A stretch of DNA of 39,715 bases from positions 1-39,715 of the forward strand of contig JAKLQX010000076.1 in assembly GCA_022013085.1 (NCBI GenBank), read 5' to 3'. The notes below the pieces were generated by a model. The model ran no database searches, had not been told where the DNA came from, and was given only the letters and a program-made list of their open reading frames with translations. The translations under genes were made by a program, and so were the position numbers. Shown here one piece after another: positions 28,269 through 38,185 of the stretch (position 1 is the first letter of the stretch; the number at the start of each line of letters is the position of its first letter). This stretch comes from Candidatus Omnitrophota bacterium (GTDB taxonomy: Bacteria; Omnitrophota; Gorgyraeia; Gygaellales; Profunditerraquicolaceae).

Positions 28269-29516
28269 ATGTTTTGGAGTAAGGTATTTATTCCCACATT
28301 AAAAGAAACGCCCAAGGAAGCAGAATCTTTGAGCCATCAATTGTTGTTGCGTGCCGGGTTTGTGCGCATGCTCATGGCAGGGGTCTATACTTATCTGCCT
28401 CTGGGGTTAAGGGTTTTAGAAAAAATTCAGGGAATAATCCGCCAGGAAATGAATGCAAGTGGCGCTAGCCAGCTGCTCCTGCCGGCCCTACATCCTTTAG
28501 AGCTTTGGCAGAAAACCGGCCGCGATAAGGATATTGGCGAGGTAATGTTTAAATTTGTCGACCGCCGCGGAAGAGATGTTGTTTTAGGCCCGACGCATGA
28601 AGAGATAATTACAGATTTAGTTAGGACTCAGATTTCCAGCTATAGACAGTTACCTTTAGTGTTATATCAGATACAAACTAAATTTCGTGATGAAATAAGG
28701 CCGCGTTTTGGCTTAATCCGTGCATGTGAATTTATCATGAAAGACGCCTATAGTTTTGATCAGGACAAGGAAGGATTAGATAAGAATTATCAGTTAATGT
28801 ATGAAGCTTATAAAAGAATATTTAAACGCTGTGGCTTAACTGTTTTAATAATGGAAGCAGATTCCGGGATTATGGGAGGTAAGGAATCCCATGAATTCAT
28901 GGCGCCCGCTGCCCAGGGAGAAGATCTGGTTTTGCTATGTAAGAAATGTTCTCAAGCTAAAGCCTTTGATGCGGATAGCTTGTTATGTTCTAAATGTAAT
29001 TTCCAGATGGATAAGATTAATACCATCGAGGTCGGCCATATATTTAAATTAGGGATAAAATATAGCCAGGCTTTGGGCGCAAATTTCTCGAATGCTTCAG
29101 GAGAGCTTAAACCAATAATCATGGGTTGTTATGGGATTGGAGTATCGCGTTTGGTTTCGGCAATTATTGAGCAGAATAATGATGCCCAAGGAATTATCTG
29201 GCCCAAAGAGGTTGCCCCTTATCAGATTTTAGTTTTGCCTCTTGATGTGACTAATAGCCAAATTATGCAGGAGGCAATTGCATTGCATGATCAGTTGGCT
29301 AGTTTAGGATTCCAGGTGCTTTTGGATGATCGCGATGAGCGCGCGGGTGTAAAGTTTAAGGACGCGGATCTTTTAGGCATTCCTATACAGGTAGTTATCG
29401 GCCGTAATTCGCTTGTTGAGCAAACCCTTGAGATAAAGGTGCGCTTAACTCAAGAGAAAATAATTAAACCTCGGCAGGAGGCAATTGAACAGATCGGAAG
29501 GTTTATTACTATTTAG
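28269..29516 (+). CDS. proS: Prolyl-tRNA synthetase, short form without the long INS editing insertion
   Basis: Class II motifs FRDEIRPRFGLIRACEFIMKDAYSF; GCYGIGVSRLVSAIIEQ; only a short two-CxxC segment between motif regions; 415 aa. Confidence 0.94.
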   Translation: MFWSKVFIPTLKETPKEAESLSHQLLLRAGFVRMLMAGVYTYLPLGLRVLEKIQGIIRQEMNASGASQLLLPALHPLELWQKTGRDKDIGEVMFKFVDRRGRDVVLGPTHEEIITDLVRTQISSYRQLPLVLYQIQTKFRDEIRPRFGLIRACEFIMKDAYSFDQDKEGLDKNYQLMYEAYKRIFKRCGLTVLIMEADSGIMGGKESHEFMAPAAQGEDLVLLCKKCSQAKAFDADSLLCSKCNFQMDKINTIEVGHIFKLGIKYSQALGANFSNASGELKPIIMGCYGIGVSRLVSAIIEQNNDAQGIIWPKEVAPYQILVLPLDVTNSQIMQEAIALHDQLASLGFQVLLDDRDERAGVKFKDADLLGIPIQVVIGRNSLVEQTLEIKVRLTQEKIIKPRQEAIEQIGRFITI

Positions 29517-29526
29517 AAAAGTAGTT

Positions 29527-29985
29527 ATGGACAAGGAAAGCGTAAGGCAAGAATTAGAATTATTGTTCCAAGAGAGATTTGTTGCTCAAGGTTTTGAATT
29601 GGTGGATGTAATTTATCGCAAGGAGGGCGCACATCTTTTTTTACGTATTTTAGCGGATCGAGTCGGCGGCGGGATAAATTTAGATGAATGCGCGCAGCTC
29701 AGCCGTGATATAAGCCAGGCGTTGGATGAATTAGATATTATTCCCTCGCGCTATATGTTAGAGGTTTCTTCTCCTGGGCTTAATCGTTGTTTAGCAACGC
29801 AAAAAGATTTTATGCGGTCTTTAAATAAAAAAGCCGTTTTCTATTTGAGTGAACTGATAAATGGTAAATGCCAGTGGCATGGCGAAATTAGCAAGGTTGA
29901 TGGGGAAAGCGTATTTATAGATAGCGGTGGAAGTATATTAGAAATACCATTAACAAAAATAAATAAAGCGACATTGACAATATAA
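29527..29985 (+). CDS. rimP: Ribosome maturation factor
   Basis: GFELVDVIYRKEGAHLFLRILADRVGGGINLDECAQLSRDISQALD; YMLEVSSPGLNRCL; upstream of nusA; start taken at ATG 29527. Confidence 0.93.
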   Translation: MDKESVRQELELLFQERFVAQGFELVDVIYRKEGAHLFLRILADRVGGGINLDECAQLSRDISQALDELDIIPSRYMLEVSSPGLNRCLATQKDFMRSLNKKAVFYLSELINGKCQWHGEISKVDGESVFIDSGGSILEIPLTKINKATLTI

Positions 29986-29987
29986 CC

Positions 29988-30074
29988 CAAAATTTGCATT
30001 AGAAATGAAATATCGTCGAGATGGACAGCATAAAAAGATGTCGTGCAAATTTTGCCGAAGGCCGCCTTTGGCGG
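29988..30074 (+). promoter_or_regulatory. Structured rimP-nusA intergenic region
   Basis: Perfect 11-bp stem CAAAATTTGCA (29988-29998) / TGCAAATTTTG (30044-30054), followed by CCGCCtttGGCGG (30062-30074). Confidence 0.55.
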
Positions 30075-30101
30075 GGTTAAAAATAACTGGAGAGTAAAAA
30101 A

Positions 30102-31349
30102 ATGAGTCAGGAGCTATTAGCGATTATTGAGCAGATTGAACGTGAAAAAGGGATTAAGAAAGAGATTATGCTTGAGGCGGTAGAAAGCGCCTTGCTTAGC
30201 GCTGCTAAAAGGGTGATTGATTTAAAGCCGGATGAAGAGTTTAAAGTTGAGATTGATCGGGCTACGGGTGAGATTCGTGCGTATCGTAATAATGAATTAG
30301 TAACGAATATTGATTTTGGCCGTATTGCTGCTTCGACAGCCCGGCAGGTAATTATTCAGAAAATGCGTGAAGCAGAAAAGGATGTGGTTTTTAATGAATT
30401 TCAAAATCGCGTAGGTGAGATTGTTAGTGGCACAGTTTACCGTTTTGAAAAAGGTAATATTATTGTTGATCTTTTGGGTAAAGCCGAAGGCGTTTTAATT
30501 AAGCGCGAGCAATCTCCTAATGAGGAATTTAAACAGGGCCAGCGTATCCGCGCATATGTTGTAGAAGTTAAGAAGGATGCCAAGGGCCCGCAAATTATTT
30601 TGTCACGCGCGCATCCTAATTTAGTTAAAGAGTTGTTTGAGCTAGAGGTTCCTGAGATTTACGAAGGGATTGTTGAAATCAGGGCTATATCGCGTCAGGC
30701 AGGAGAGCGTACTAAAATTTCAGTTTGCTCAAAAAATGATAAGGTGGATTCTGTAGGTGCTTGCGTGGGCATGCGAGGAAATCGCGTAAGAAATATTGTT
30801 AACGAATTACAGGGCGAAAAAATTGATATTGTGCGTTTTAACGATGATGTGCGTGAATATATCAAGGCTGCTCTTTCTCCGGCCAAGATTTCTGAAATAA
30901 AGTTAGATAAGGAGAAGAATAAGGCTGCTGTCGTGGTTGATGATGATCAGTTGTCACTATCTATTGGGAAGCACGGACAGAATGTGCGCTTGGCTTCTAG
31001 ATTAGTTGGTTGGGAGTTGGATATTCGTACTAAGAGTATGATTGCTGCTGAAGCACTTGGTGGTAAGCCCAAGGAGCAAATTACTCCTGAGGCGCAAGCT
31101 GTACCTGAGATTCAAGAGAAACCAAAGAAGGCTAAAAAAGCAGCTGTTAAAGCTGTAGCTAAGAAGAAAGAGCCTTCTTTAGGAGAATTATTAGGGATTA
31201 GTGAAAAGATTGCTGAAAGTTTAAAAGTTGCGGGTATTAAAAGTATAGAAGATATACTCAAAGCTAAAATTGAGGGATTGGTAAAGATAAAGGGTATTGG
31301 AGAAGCCAAAGCTGGTAAAATTATAGCAGAAGCAAAGAAGCTAAACTAA
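30102..31349 (+). CDS. nusA: Transcription termination/antitermination factor NusA
   Basis: S1 and KH regions: VCSKNDKVDSVGACVGMRGNRVRNIVNELQGEKIDIV; SIGKHGQNVRLASRLVGWELDI; helix-hairpin-helix C-terminus. Confidence 0.96.
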   Translation: MSQELLAIIEQIEREKGIKKEIMLEAVESALLSAAKRVIDLKPDEEFKVEIDRATGEIRAYRNNELVTNIDFGRIAASTARQVIIQKMREAEKDVVFNEFQNRVGEIVSGTVYRFEKGNIIVDLLGKAEGVLIKREQSPNEEFKQGQRIRAYVVEVKKDAKGPQIILSRAHPNLVKELFELEVPEIYEGIVEIRAISRQAGERTKISVCSKNDKVDSVGACVGMRGNRVRNIVNELQGEKIDIVRFNDDVREYIKAALSPAKISEIKLDKEKNKAAVVVDDDQLSLSIGKHGQNVRLASRLVGWELDIRTKSMIAAEALGGKPKEQITPEAQAVPEIQEKPKKAKKAAVKAVAKKKEPSLGELLGISEKIAESLKVAGIKSIEDILKAKIEGLVKIKGIGEAKAGKIIAEAKKLN

Positions 31350-31376
31350 TTTTTCTTAATATAAAAGGATGAGATT

Positions 31377-33611
31377 ATGCTTAAAGCAAAAAAAGGAAAA
31401 GTAATTGTAAAGAAAGTTGTTAAGCCTAAGATTACTACGCAGAGGCGTGTACTGGCGCATCCGATAGAGCCAGGTACTACGCAGAGGCGTGTACTGGCGC
31501 ATCCGATAGAGCCAGGTACTACGCAGAAGCGTGTACTGGCTCATCAGGTAGAGCCAGGTAAGATTGGTATAAAAGCTAAAAAAGTTGTGTCTAAGCTTCA
31601 TTTAGCAAAACCAAAAGCTGTAGTTAAGCCGCTTAAACACAAAGCTGTAATAAAGAAGGCAAAAGAAGAGATTAAGCCGCAAGCAAAACCTGTAGTAATG
31701 CATGAGCATAAAGCTGAGGTTAAAATTGAAGTTAAACATGTAATTCAGCCAGAACCAAAAATTGAAGTTAAACCTGAACACAGGCCTGAGATTAAAATTG
31801 CGGTTCTTAAGCCTACCGTGGTTCTTCAGCCAGTGGCTGAAGCTGTAGTTGTTCCAGGTAAAGAAATCGAACTTGAATTGCCAGTGACGGTTAAGGAGTT
31901 GGCTGTAAAATTACAGGAGAAATCATCTGTAATTATTAAACATCTTATGAGCATGGGGGTAATGGCAGGAATTAATCAGGCCTTGGATGAGATAGTTGCA
32001 AATAAAGTATGCCTAAAGTATGGTTGTGTGATTAAAAAAGCACCCGATGCCGAAGAAATAGCTTTGCAGTTACATAGAGAAAAAGATAAAGCAAGCCAAC
32101 TCAAATCGCGCCCTGCGGTAGTTACTTTTATGGGCCATGTTGATCATGGTAAAACTTCCCTGCTTGATGCCATACGTAAAACTAAAGTTGCTGAAGGTGA
32201 ACATGGAGGAATTACTCAGCATATCGGGGCTTATCGCGTCAGACTTCCCGGGGGAGACATCACTTTTCTGGATACTCCGGGCCATGAAGCTTTTACTGCT
32301 ATGCGCGCTAGGGGGGCAAGTATTACGGATATTGTAGTTTTAGTGGTTGCTGCTGATGATGGTATTATGCCTCAGACCCAAGAGGCTATTGATCATGCGC
32401 GTGCTGCCGGAGTTTCTATTATTGTTGCTATAAATAAAATAGATAAGTCAGGAGCTAATCTCGATATGGTTAAGAAACAATTATCTGAGGCAGGCCTAGT
32501 TGCTGAAGATTGGGGAGGCAAAACTATTACTGTTGCAGTATCTGCTAAGACGGGCGAGGGAATCGATAATTTACTAGAGATGATTTTGTTACAGGCTGAG
32601 GTTATGGAGTTAAAGGCAAATCCTAATCGCCTTGCTTATGGAGTGGTTGTGGAGTCTAAGATGGCTAAAGGCAGGGGCCCAGTAGCTACGCTTCTTGTGC
32701 AGAATGGCACTTTACATCTTAATCAAAATATAATTGTAGGTAATTTTTACGGAAAGATTCGGGCTATGCTTAATGACCATGGCCAGGCAGTAACTTTTGT
32801 TACTCCGTCAACTCCCGTAGAAATTCTGGGAATAAGTGGAATTCCTGCTGCCGGGGAGAAGTTTTTTGCGATTGAAGATGAGAAGCAAGCAAAAAGTTTA
32901 GCTCAGGCGCGTTTGGAGAAAGACAGGCAGCAGCAGATAAAAACTGTGAAAAGAGTAAATCTAGAGGGGTTGTATGCTCAGATTGCCGAAGGAAAGATTA
33001 AGGATATCAAATTAATTATTAAGGCAGATGTCCAGGGCTCACTTGAAGCAATAAAAGATACTTTGAATAAGTTAAATGTTTCTGAAATAAAAATTGATAT
33101 CATTCATCTAGGGGTAGGCAATATTAACTCTTCAGATGCAATTTTAGCGGTAGCTTCGGATGCATTGATCTTAGGGTTTAATGTTATTGTCGATAATCTA
33201 GCAAAAGAGATTATCTCTAAAGAAGGTATTGATGTAAGGACATATAGCATTATTTATGAGTTAGCTAATGATATTAGGGCTGCGGTTGAGGGTATGCTTG
33301 ATCCAAAGTTAAAGAGAGTATTTTCAGGTAGGGCTGAAGTTAGAAAGATGTTTAAGTTATCAAGGTCAGGGATAATCGCGGGTTGTTTTGTAACTAAAGG
33401 CAAGATCACTCGTAATAGTATGGTTACATTGATAAGAAATGGGCAGGTGGCTTTTGAAGGCAAGCTTTCCAGCCTTAAGCGCTTTAAGGATGATGTGCGT
33501 GATGTGGCTGAAGGGTTTGAGTGCGGTATCGCTATTGGTGGGTTTGATCAATTAGCTGAAGGTGATATTATCGAGGCTTACGAGATAGAGAAGACCGCGA
33601 GAAAATTATGA
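31377..33611 (+). CDS. infB: Translation initiation factor IF-2
   Basis: [57 protein letters not shown]. Confidence 0.97.
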   Translation: MLKAKKGKVIVKKVVKPKITTQRRVLAHPIEPGTTQRRVLAHPIEPGTTQKRVLAHQVEPGKIGIKAKKVVSKLHLAKPKAVVKPLKHKAVIKKAKEEIKPQAKPVVMHEHKAEVKIEVKHVIQPEPKIEVKPEHRPEIKIAVLKPTVVLQPVAEAVVVPGKEIELELPVTVKELAVKLQEKSSVIIKHLMSMGVMAGINQALDEIVANKVCLKYGCVIKKAPDAEEIALQLHREKDKASQLKSRPAVVTFMGHVDHGKTSLLDAIRKTKVAEGEHGGITQHIGAYRVRLPGGDITFLDTPGHEAFTAMRARGASITDIVVLVVAADDGIMPQTQEAIDHARAAGVSIIVAINKIDKSGANLDMVKKQLSEAGLVAEDWGGKTITVAVSAKTGEGIDNLLEMILLQAEVMELKANPNRLAYGVVVESKMAKGRGPVATLLVQNGTLHLNQNIIVGNFYGKIRAMLNDHGQAVTFVTPSTPVEILGISGIPAAGEKFFAIEDEKQAKSLAQARLEKDRQQQIKTVKRVNLEGLYAQIAEGKIKDIKLIIKADVQGSLEAIKDTLNKLNVSEIKIDIIHLGVGNINSSDAILAVASDALILGFNVIVDNLAKEIISKEGIDVRTYSIIYELANDIRAAVEGMLDPKLKRVFSGRAEVRKMFKLSRSGIIAGCFVTKGKITRNSMVTLIRNGQVAFEGKLSSLKRFKDDVRDVAEGFECGIAIGGFDQLAEGDIIEAYEIEKTARKL
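31434..31559 (+). repeat. Three tandem 42-bp repeats within the N-terminal region of infB
   Basis: Unit ACTACGCAGAGGCGTGTACTGGCGCATCCGATAGAGCCAGGT; units 1 (31434-31475) and 2 (31476-31517) identical, unit 3 (31518-31559) diverged; [14 protein letters not shown] x2, [14 protein letters not shown]. Confidence 0.95.
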
Positions 33612-34588
33612 AAAAGATAATATTAAGCGGGATGCGGCCTACGGGTAAATTACATCTGGGCCATTTGGTGGGAGCACTAAGCAATTGGGTAAAGTTTCAA
33701 GATGATTACGATTGTTTATTCATGGTTGCGGATTGGCACGCGTTGATGACAGAGTATGAGCATCCGGATAATCTTAAAGCAAACATGTTTGATAATGTTG
33801 TTGATTGGTTGTCTTGTGGAATTGACCCTGATAAAGCCACTATTTTTGTTCAATCGCAAGTGCCTGAGCATCTTGAGCTTTATTTTATTCTTTCGCTGAT
33901 TACGCCTTTAGGATTGTTAGAGCGTTGCCCTACTTATAAAGAGCAGTTGCGCCAGGTGGCTAATCGTGATTTAAGTACTTATGGTTTTTTAGGTTATCCG
34001 GTGTTACAAGCAGCGGATATTTTGCTTTATAAAGCTAATGCCGTTCCGGTAGGAGAGGATCAACTGCCGCATTTGGAATTAACTCGCCAGATAGTGCGTA
34101 AATTTAACCATCTTTATAAAACAACTTGTTTTCCTGAACCTAAGGCAATGCTAGCCGAAACTACTCGTCTTATGGGCCTTGATGGCCGTAAAATGAGTAA
34201 GAGTTATGATAATTATATCGCGTTATCTGAAACACCGGATGTTATCCGAAAAAAAGTGCAGAGTATGATTACTGATCCACAGAGGATCAGGCTTACTGAT
34301 TGCGGGCATCCAGATAAGTGCAATGTTTTTAGTTACTATGTTACATTTTTTCCTTTGATGAAAAAAGAAGTGCTGGAGCGGTGTGCTAAGGCTAAGATTG
34401 GATGTACTGAATGCAAGAAAGAGCTAGCTTCTAAATTAATTGATCTATTAGCTCCCATTCAAGAAAAAAGGCATGTTTTATTAAAAGATAAGCAACGTAT
34501 TCAAGAGATATTATCTTTTGGCGCGCGCCGGGCGAGGGTAAAAGCAGGCGCCACTATGCAGGAAGTAAAGGAGTTACTTAAAATTTAA
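33608..34588 (+). CDS. trpS: Tryptophanyl-tRNA synthetase
   Basis: ILSGMRPTGKLHLGHLVGALSNWV; GLDGRKMSKSYDNYI. Confidence 0.97.
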   Translation: MKKIILSGMRPTGKLHLGHLVGALSNWVKFQDDYDCLFMVADWHALMTEYEHPDNLKANMFDNVVDWLSCGIDPDKATIFVQSQVPEHLELYFILSLITPLGLLERCPTYKEQLRQVANRDLSTYGFLGYPVLQAADILLYKANAVPVGEDQLPHLELTRQIVRKFNHLYKTTCFPEPKAMLAETTRLMGLDGRKMSKSYDNYIALSETPDVIRKKVQSMITDPQRIRLTDCGHPDKCNVFSYYVTFFPLMKKEVLERCAKAKIGCTECKKELASKLIDLLAPIQEKRHVLLKDKQRIQEILSFGARRARVKAGATMQEVKELLKI

Positions 34589-34590
34589 AT

Positions 34591-35358
34591 ATGGATTACA
34601 AAATAAAATTAGAGATGTTCGAAGGCCCGTTGGACCTGTTGCTTTATTTAGTGAAAAAAGATCACCTTAATATTTATGATATTCCAATTGCTAAAGTTAC
34701 CAGTCAGTATCTCGATTATATCAATCTTATGCAGCTTTTGGATTTAAATATTGCTGGCGAGTTTTTAGTGATGGCAGCAACTCTTATGCAGATTAAATCT
34801 AAGATGCTGCTTCCGGCTTCTGAATTAACTTTAGAGGAAGAGGAAACAGATCCGCGTGCTGAATTAGTGAAAAGATTACTAGAGTATGAAAAGTTTAAAC
34901 AGATCGCTGAGAATTTAAGAGAAAGAGAGATTAGCCAGCAGGATGTTTTTAAGCGCCCAAGAACAGATAGCCTTAAGGAATTTAAGCAGCAAGGTTCGAA
35001 AGATGACACGTATTTTGAAGCCAGTATATTCGATTTAATTAATGCTTTTTCCCAAGCATTAAAAGATGTTCCGAGGGAAGTTTTTTATGAAGTAATCAAG
35101 GACCAGTTTACCGTAGAGCAGAAAGTACATGATATTTTACACCTACTTTTGGTTGAGACCGAAGTTAAGCTTTCGAGTTTATTTAGCCAGACTAAAAGTA
35201 AATTAGAGATCATTGTAGTTTTCTTGGCGATTTTAGAACTAGCTAAAATGAAGGAGATTAAAGCGTGCCAAAATGCGGCATTTGAGGATATAACCATATT
35301 AAGAAACAAGGAAAATATCATACCTTATGAGCGACGAGACCAGAGAGGCCTTGCTTAA
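34591..35358 (+). CDS. scpA: Segregation and condensation protein A
   Basis: [57 protein letters not shown]. Confidence 0.95.
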   Translation: MDYKIKLEMFEGPLDLLLYLVKKDHLNIYDIPIAKVTSQYLDYINLMQLLDLNIAGEFLVMAATLMQIKSKMLLPASELTLEEEETDPRAELVKRLLEYEKFKQIAENLREREISQQDVFKRPRTDSLKEFKQQGSKDDTYFEASIFDLINAFSQALKDVPREVFYEVIKDQFTVEQKVHDILHLLLVETEVKLSSLFSQTKSKLEIIVVFLAILELAKMKEIKACQNAAFEDITILRNKENIIPYERRDQRGLA

Positions 35359-36352
35359 GGCTAATCCAATAGTTAATTCGACAGTTGAGTCTGAAGAAGA
35401 TATAGTTTTAAATATATCGCTTCGGCCTAAGAAATTTAGCGAGTTTGTCGGCCATAAAGATATCGTAGACAATTTAAAGATTGCTATTACTGCTGCGCGC
35501 CAAAGAAAAGAGCCATTAGAGCATGTTCTTTTAAGCGGGCCCCCAGGATTAGGCAAGACTTCTTTATCGCATATCATCTCGCATGAGATGGGAGCTAAGA
35601 TTACTGCAACCAGTGGCCCAGCTATTGAGCGCGCTGGAGATTTAATCGGAATACTGACCAATTTAGAAAAGGGTGATATTCTTTTTATTGATGAAATTCA
35701 CCGTATGTCTAAAGTAGTAGAAGAGTTTTTATATCCTGCCATGGAAAGTTTTCAGATAGATTTTGTGATTGATAAAGGCCCGTATGCTAAAACCATTAAG
35801 TTTAATCTTAAGCCTTTTACTTTAATTGGGGCAACTACACGCACCGGTTTATTAGCTGCCCCTCTGCGTGGAAGATTTGGGATATTTTATAGCTTGGATT
35901 TTTACAAAATAGAGGATTTGGCTAAGATCATTAGGAATTCCGCGCTTCTATTATCAGTTGAAATCGATGAAGAGGCGTCTTTGGAAATTGCTAGGCGGGC
36001 TCGCGGGACACCGCGCATTGCTAACCGGCTCTTGCGTCGGGTTCGTGACTACGCCCAGGTTTTGAAAATTAATAAGGTAGGTCAGGCAGCTAGTGCTAAG
36101 ATTCTCAATGACCTGGGTATTGACCAGGCAGGGTTTGATGATTTGGACCGCAAGGTGTTGAAATTGATTCTTGAGTCATTTGGGGGTGGCCCGGTGGGAA
36201 TTGAATCTTTAGCAGCTAGTCTTAATGAAGAAGTGGATACTATTGCTGATACAGTTGAGCCGTATCTTTTAAAAGCCGGGTATTTAAAACGTACTTCTAG
36301 GGGCAGGCTGGCTACTAAAAAAGCGTTTGAGCATTTTAAAAGTTTTGCGTGA
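35327..36352 (+). CDS. ruvB: Holliday junction branch migration helicase RuvB
   Basis: [87 protein letters not shown]. Confidence 0.97.
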   Translation: MSDETREALLKANPIVNSTVESEEDIVLNISLRPKKFSEFVGHKDIVDNLKIAITAARQRKEPLEHVLLSGPPGLGKTSLSHIISHEMGAKITATSGPAIERAGDLIGILTNLEKGDILFIDEIHRMSKVVEEFLYPAMESFQIDFVIDKGPYAKTIKFNLKPFTLIGATTRTGLLAAPLRGRFGIFYSLDFYKIEDLAKIIRNSALLLSVEIDEEASLEIARRARGTPRIANRLLRRVRDYAQVLKINKVGQAASAKILNDLGIDQAGFDDLDRKVLKLILESFGGGPVGIESLAASLNEEVDTIADTVEPYLLKAGYLKRTSRGRLATKKAFEHFKSFA

Positions 36353-36891
36353 TGAGAATTTTACTGCATACTTGTTGCGCGCCTTGTTTAATCTATCCAT
36401 TAGAAAGGCTAAAGATTAAAGGGTTTGAGGTTAAGGCATTCTATTATAATCCTAACATTCATCCATTTAGTGAATATAATAAGCGCAAGGAATCACTTGA
36501 GGTTTTATGTAGAGAGTTGCAGCTTGAAATTCAGTTTTCAGAGTATCAACCCGCTGAATTTTTTCAAGCAATAAATACTAAAGAAGATTTGCTTTCGCGA
36601 TGCGCAATCTGCTGGTCTTTGCGTTTGCAGAAAACAGCTTTGGCGGCGCGCGAAAATGGTTTCCAGGGCTTTAGCTCAACTTTACTAGTTAGCCCATATC
36701 AGAATCAAGAGCTTTTAAAGCAATTAGGCGCACAAGCAGCTCATGAGGCTAAGACAGAATTTTATTACGAGGATTTTCGCCCTGGGTTTAAGAAGGCTCA
36801 TATTGAAGCTAAAAGCAAAGGGATTTATTGCCAGAAATATTGTGGATGTATTTATTCAGAGATAGAGCGATATAAGAAAATAAGCAAATGA
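36352..36891 (+). CDS. queH: Epoxyqueuosine reductase QueH (DUF208)
   Basis: RILLHTCCAPCLIYPLERLK; FYYNPNIHPFSEYNKR; RCAICWSLRL; YCQKYCGCIYSEIERY. Confidence 0.92.
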   Translation: MRILLHTCCAPCLIYPLERLKIKGFEVKAFYYNPNIHPFSEYNKRKESLEVLCRELQLEIQFSEYQPAEFFQAINTKEDLLSRCAICWSLRLQKTALAARENGFQGFSSTLLVSPYQNQELLKQLGAQAAHEAKTEFYYEDFRPGFKKAHIEAKSKGIYCQKYCGCIYSEIERYKKISK

Positions 36892-38096
36892 AAAACAAAA
36901 TCTTAATCTTATTTTTTGTTTGTTTTATATTGTGTTTAGCCTTTACAGAAGGCGTTGCCCAGGATGTTAATCAGAGTGCGCCTCAAAGTGCAGTTCAAAG
37001 TGCAGTTCAAAGCGCGTGTCGGGGAGTATGGGTATCAGTGTTTTCTGCCAAGTCAATACTTTATACAAAAGAAGGAGTGGATAATTTGATTAATCAATGC
37101 AAAAAAGCAAAGATTAATGAAATTTACTTGCAGGTTTTTCAATCGGGAAACGCATATTATGACTCCAAGGTGTGCGATAAATTTAAATATAATGAGATGG
37201 TTAAGGCAGCAGGGATGGACACGCTGGATCTGTTGCTTAGGCAGGCTCATGAAAACAATATAAAAGTTTTTGCCTGGGTAAATGTCTTAAGTTTAGGGAA
37301 AAATAATAAAGCGGATATTATAAATAAATTTGGTAATTCTATTCTTACCCGTGATCAATATTTAAGGGTATCCCAAAGCAAAACTAACATGGACCTGGAT
37401 AAGTATTATTTGAGAGAAGACCAAATATTCCTTGAGCCGGGAGATCCAAGGGTAGAAGAGTATATTTTAACCATTATTAATGAGATTATTAATCGTTATC
37501 CATTAATAAGTGGGATACATCTGGATTATATACGTTATCCATCTCCTGTACCATTTGTGCCTGGATCAAGATTTAAGAAATTTGGTTTAATTTATGGCTA
37601 TGGGGTAAAGAACTTGGAGCGGTTTAAAGATAAAACAGAGCTTAACCCCCTGGATACATTAAATAATGAAGATGAATATCTGGCCTGGGACAATTGGAAG
37701 CGTCAACAGGTAACGGATTTAGTGCGTAAGATTTCAAATTTAGTAAAAGTCAAGTCAGCGGATCTATCGGTTTCTTGCGCAGTTATCTCACTTACCGAGC
37801 GTGCGTATGCCAATGCCTTTCAGGATTGGTCATTTTGGCTTGAAGATGGTATTATTGATTATGCTGTATTAATGGCTTACACTAAGGATAACCAGTTTGC
37901 TAAAGAAATAGTAAAATCTGCGTTAGGCCACCGCGGCAAAGGCAAAATCTATATTGGTATAGGGTTATTCCTGATGAAAAATAATCTAGATTTATTTTAT
38001 AACCAATATAAGATGGTTACTGGTTTATCCCCCGATGGAATTGTATTTTTTTCTATTGACGATTTATCTAATGAAATAATCGGTTATCTGAATTAA
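36888..38096 (+). CDS. Secreted glycosyl hydrolase-like GHL10/DUF187-family protein
   Basis: Signal peptide; ACRGVWVSVFSAKSI; NEIYLQVFQSGNAYYDSKV; VFAWVNVLSL; LEPGDPRVEEYILTIINEIINRYPLISGIHLDYIRYP. Confidence 0.78.
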   Translation: MKNKILILFFVCFILCLAFTEGVAQDVNQSAPQSAVQSAVQSACRGVWVSVFSAKSILYTKEGVDNLINQCKKAKINEIYLQVFQSGNAYYDSKVCDKFKYNEMVKAAGMDTLDLLLRQAHENNIKVFAWVNVLSLGKNNKADIINKFGNSILTRDQYLRVSQSKTNMDLDKYYLREDQIFLEPGDPRVEEYILTIINEIINRYPLISGIHLDYIRYPSPVPFVPGSRFKKFGLIYGYGVKNLERFKDKTELNPLDTLNNEDEYLAWDNWKRQQVTDLVRKISNLVKVKSADLSVSCAVISLTERAYANAFQDWSFWLEDGIIDYAVLMAYTKDNQFAKEIVKSALGHRGKGKIYIGIGLFLMKNNLDLFYNQYKMVTGLSPDGIVFFSIDDLSNEIIGYLN

Positions 38097-38108
38097 ATTA
38101 GGGACAGC

Positions 38109-38170
38109 GACTATTTTTTCTTAATTAGTAGGGGAGGTTTAAACCTCCCCTACGATGTTAATAAATAGTC
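38109..38170. repeat. Nested perfect palindrome between GHL10-like gene and queA
   Basis: GTAGGGGAGGTTTAAACCTCCCCTAC (38128-38153) enclosed by GACTATTT (38109-38116) / AAATAGTC (38163-38170). Confidence 0.85.
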
Positions 38171-38185
38171 CTTATTTATGTCAAA

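Noticed and set aside
31356-31601. Minus-strand ORF with repeated [14 protein letters not shown]
   Set aside because: Antisense shadow of the infB tandem repeat.
35327-35358. scpA-ruvB 32-nt overlap as a possible frameshift
   Set aside because: Both proteins are complete with normal termini; simple gene overlap.
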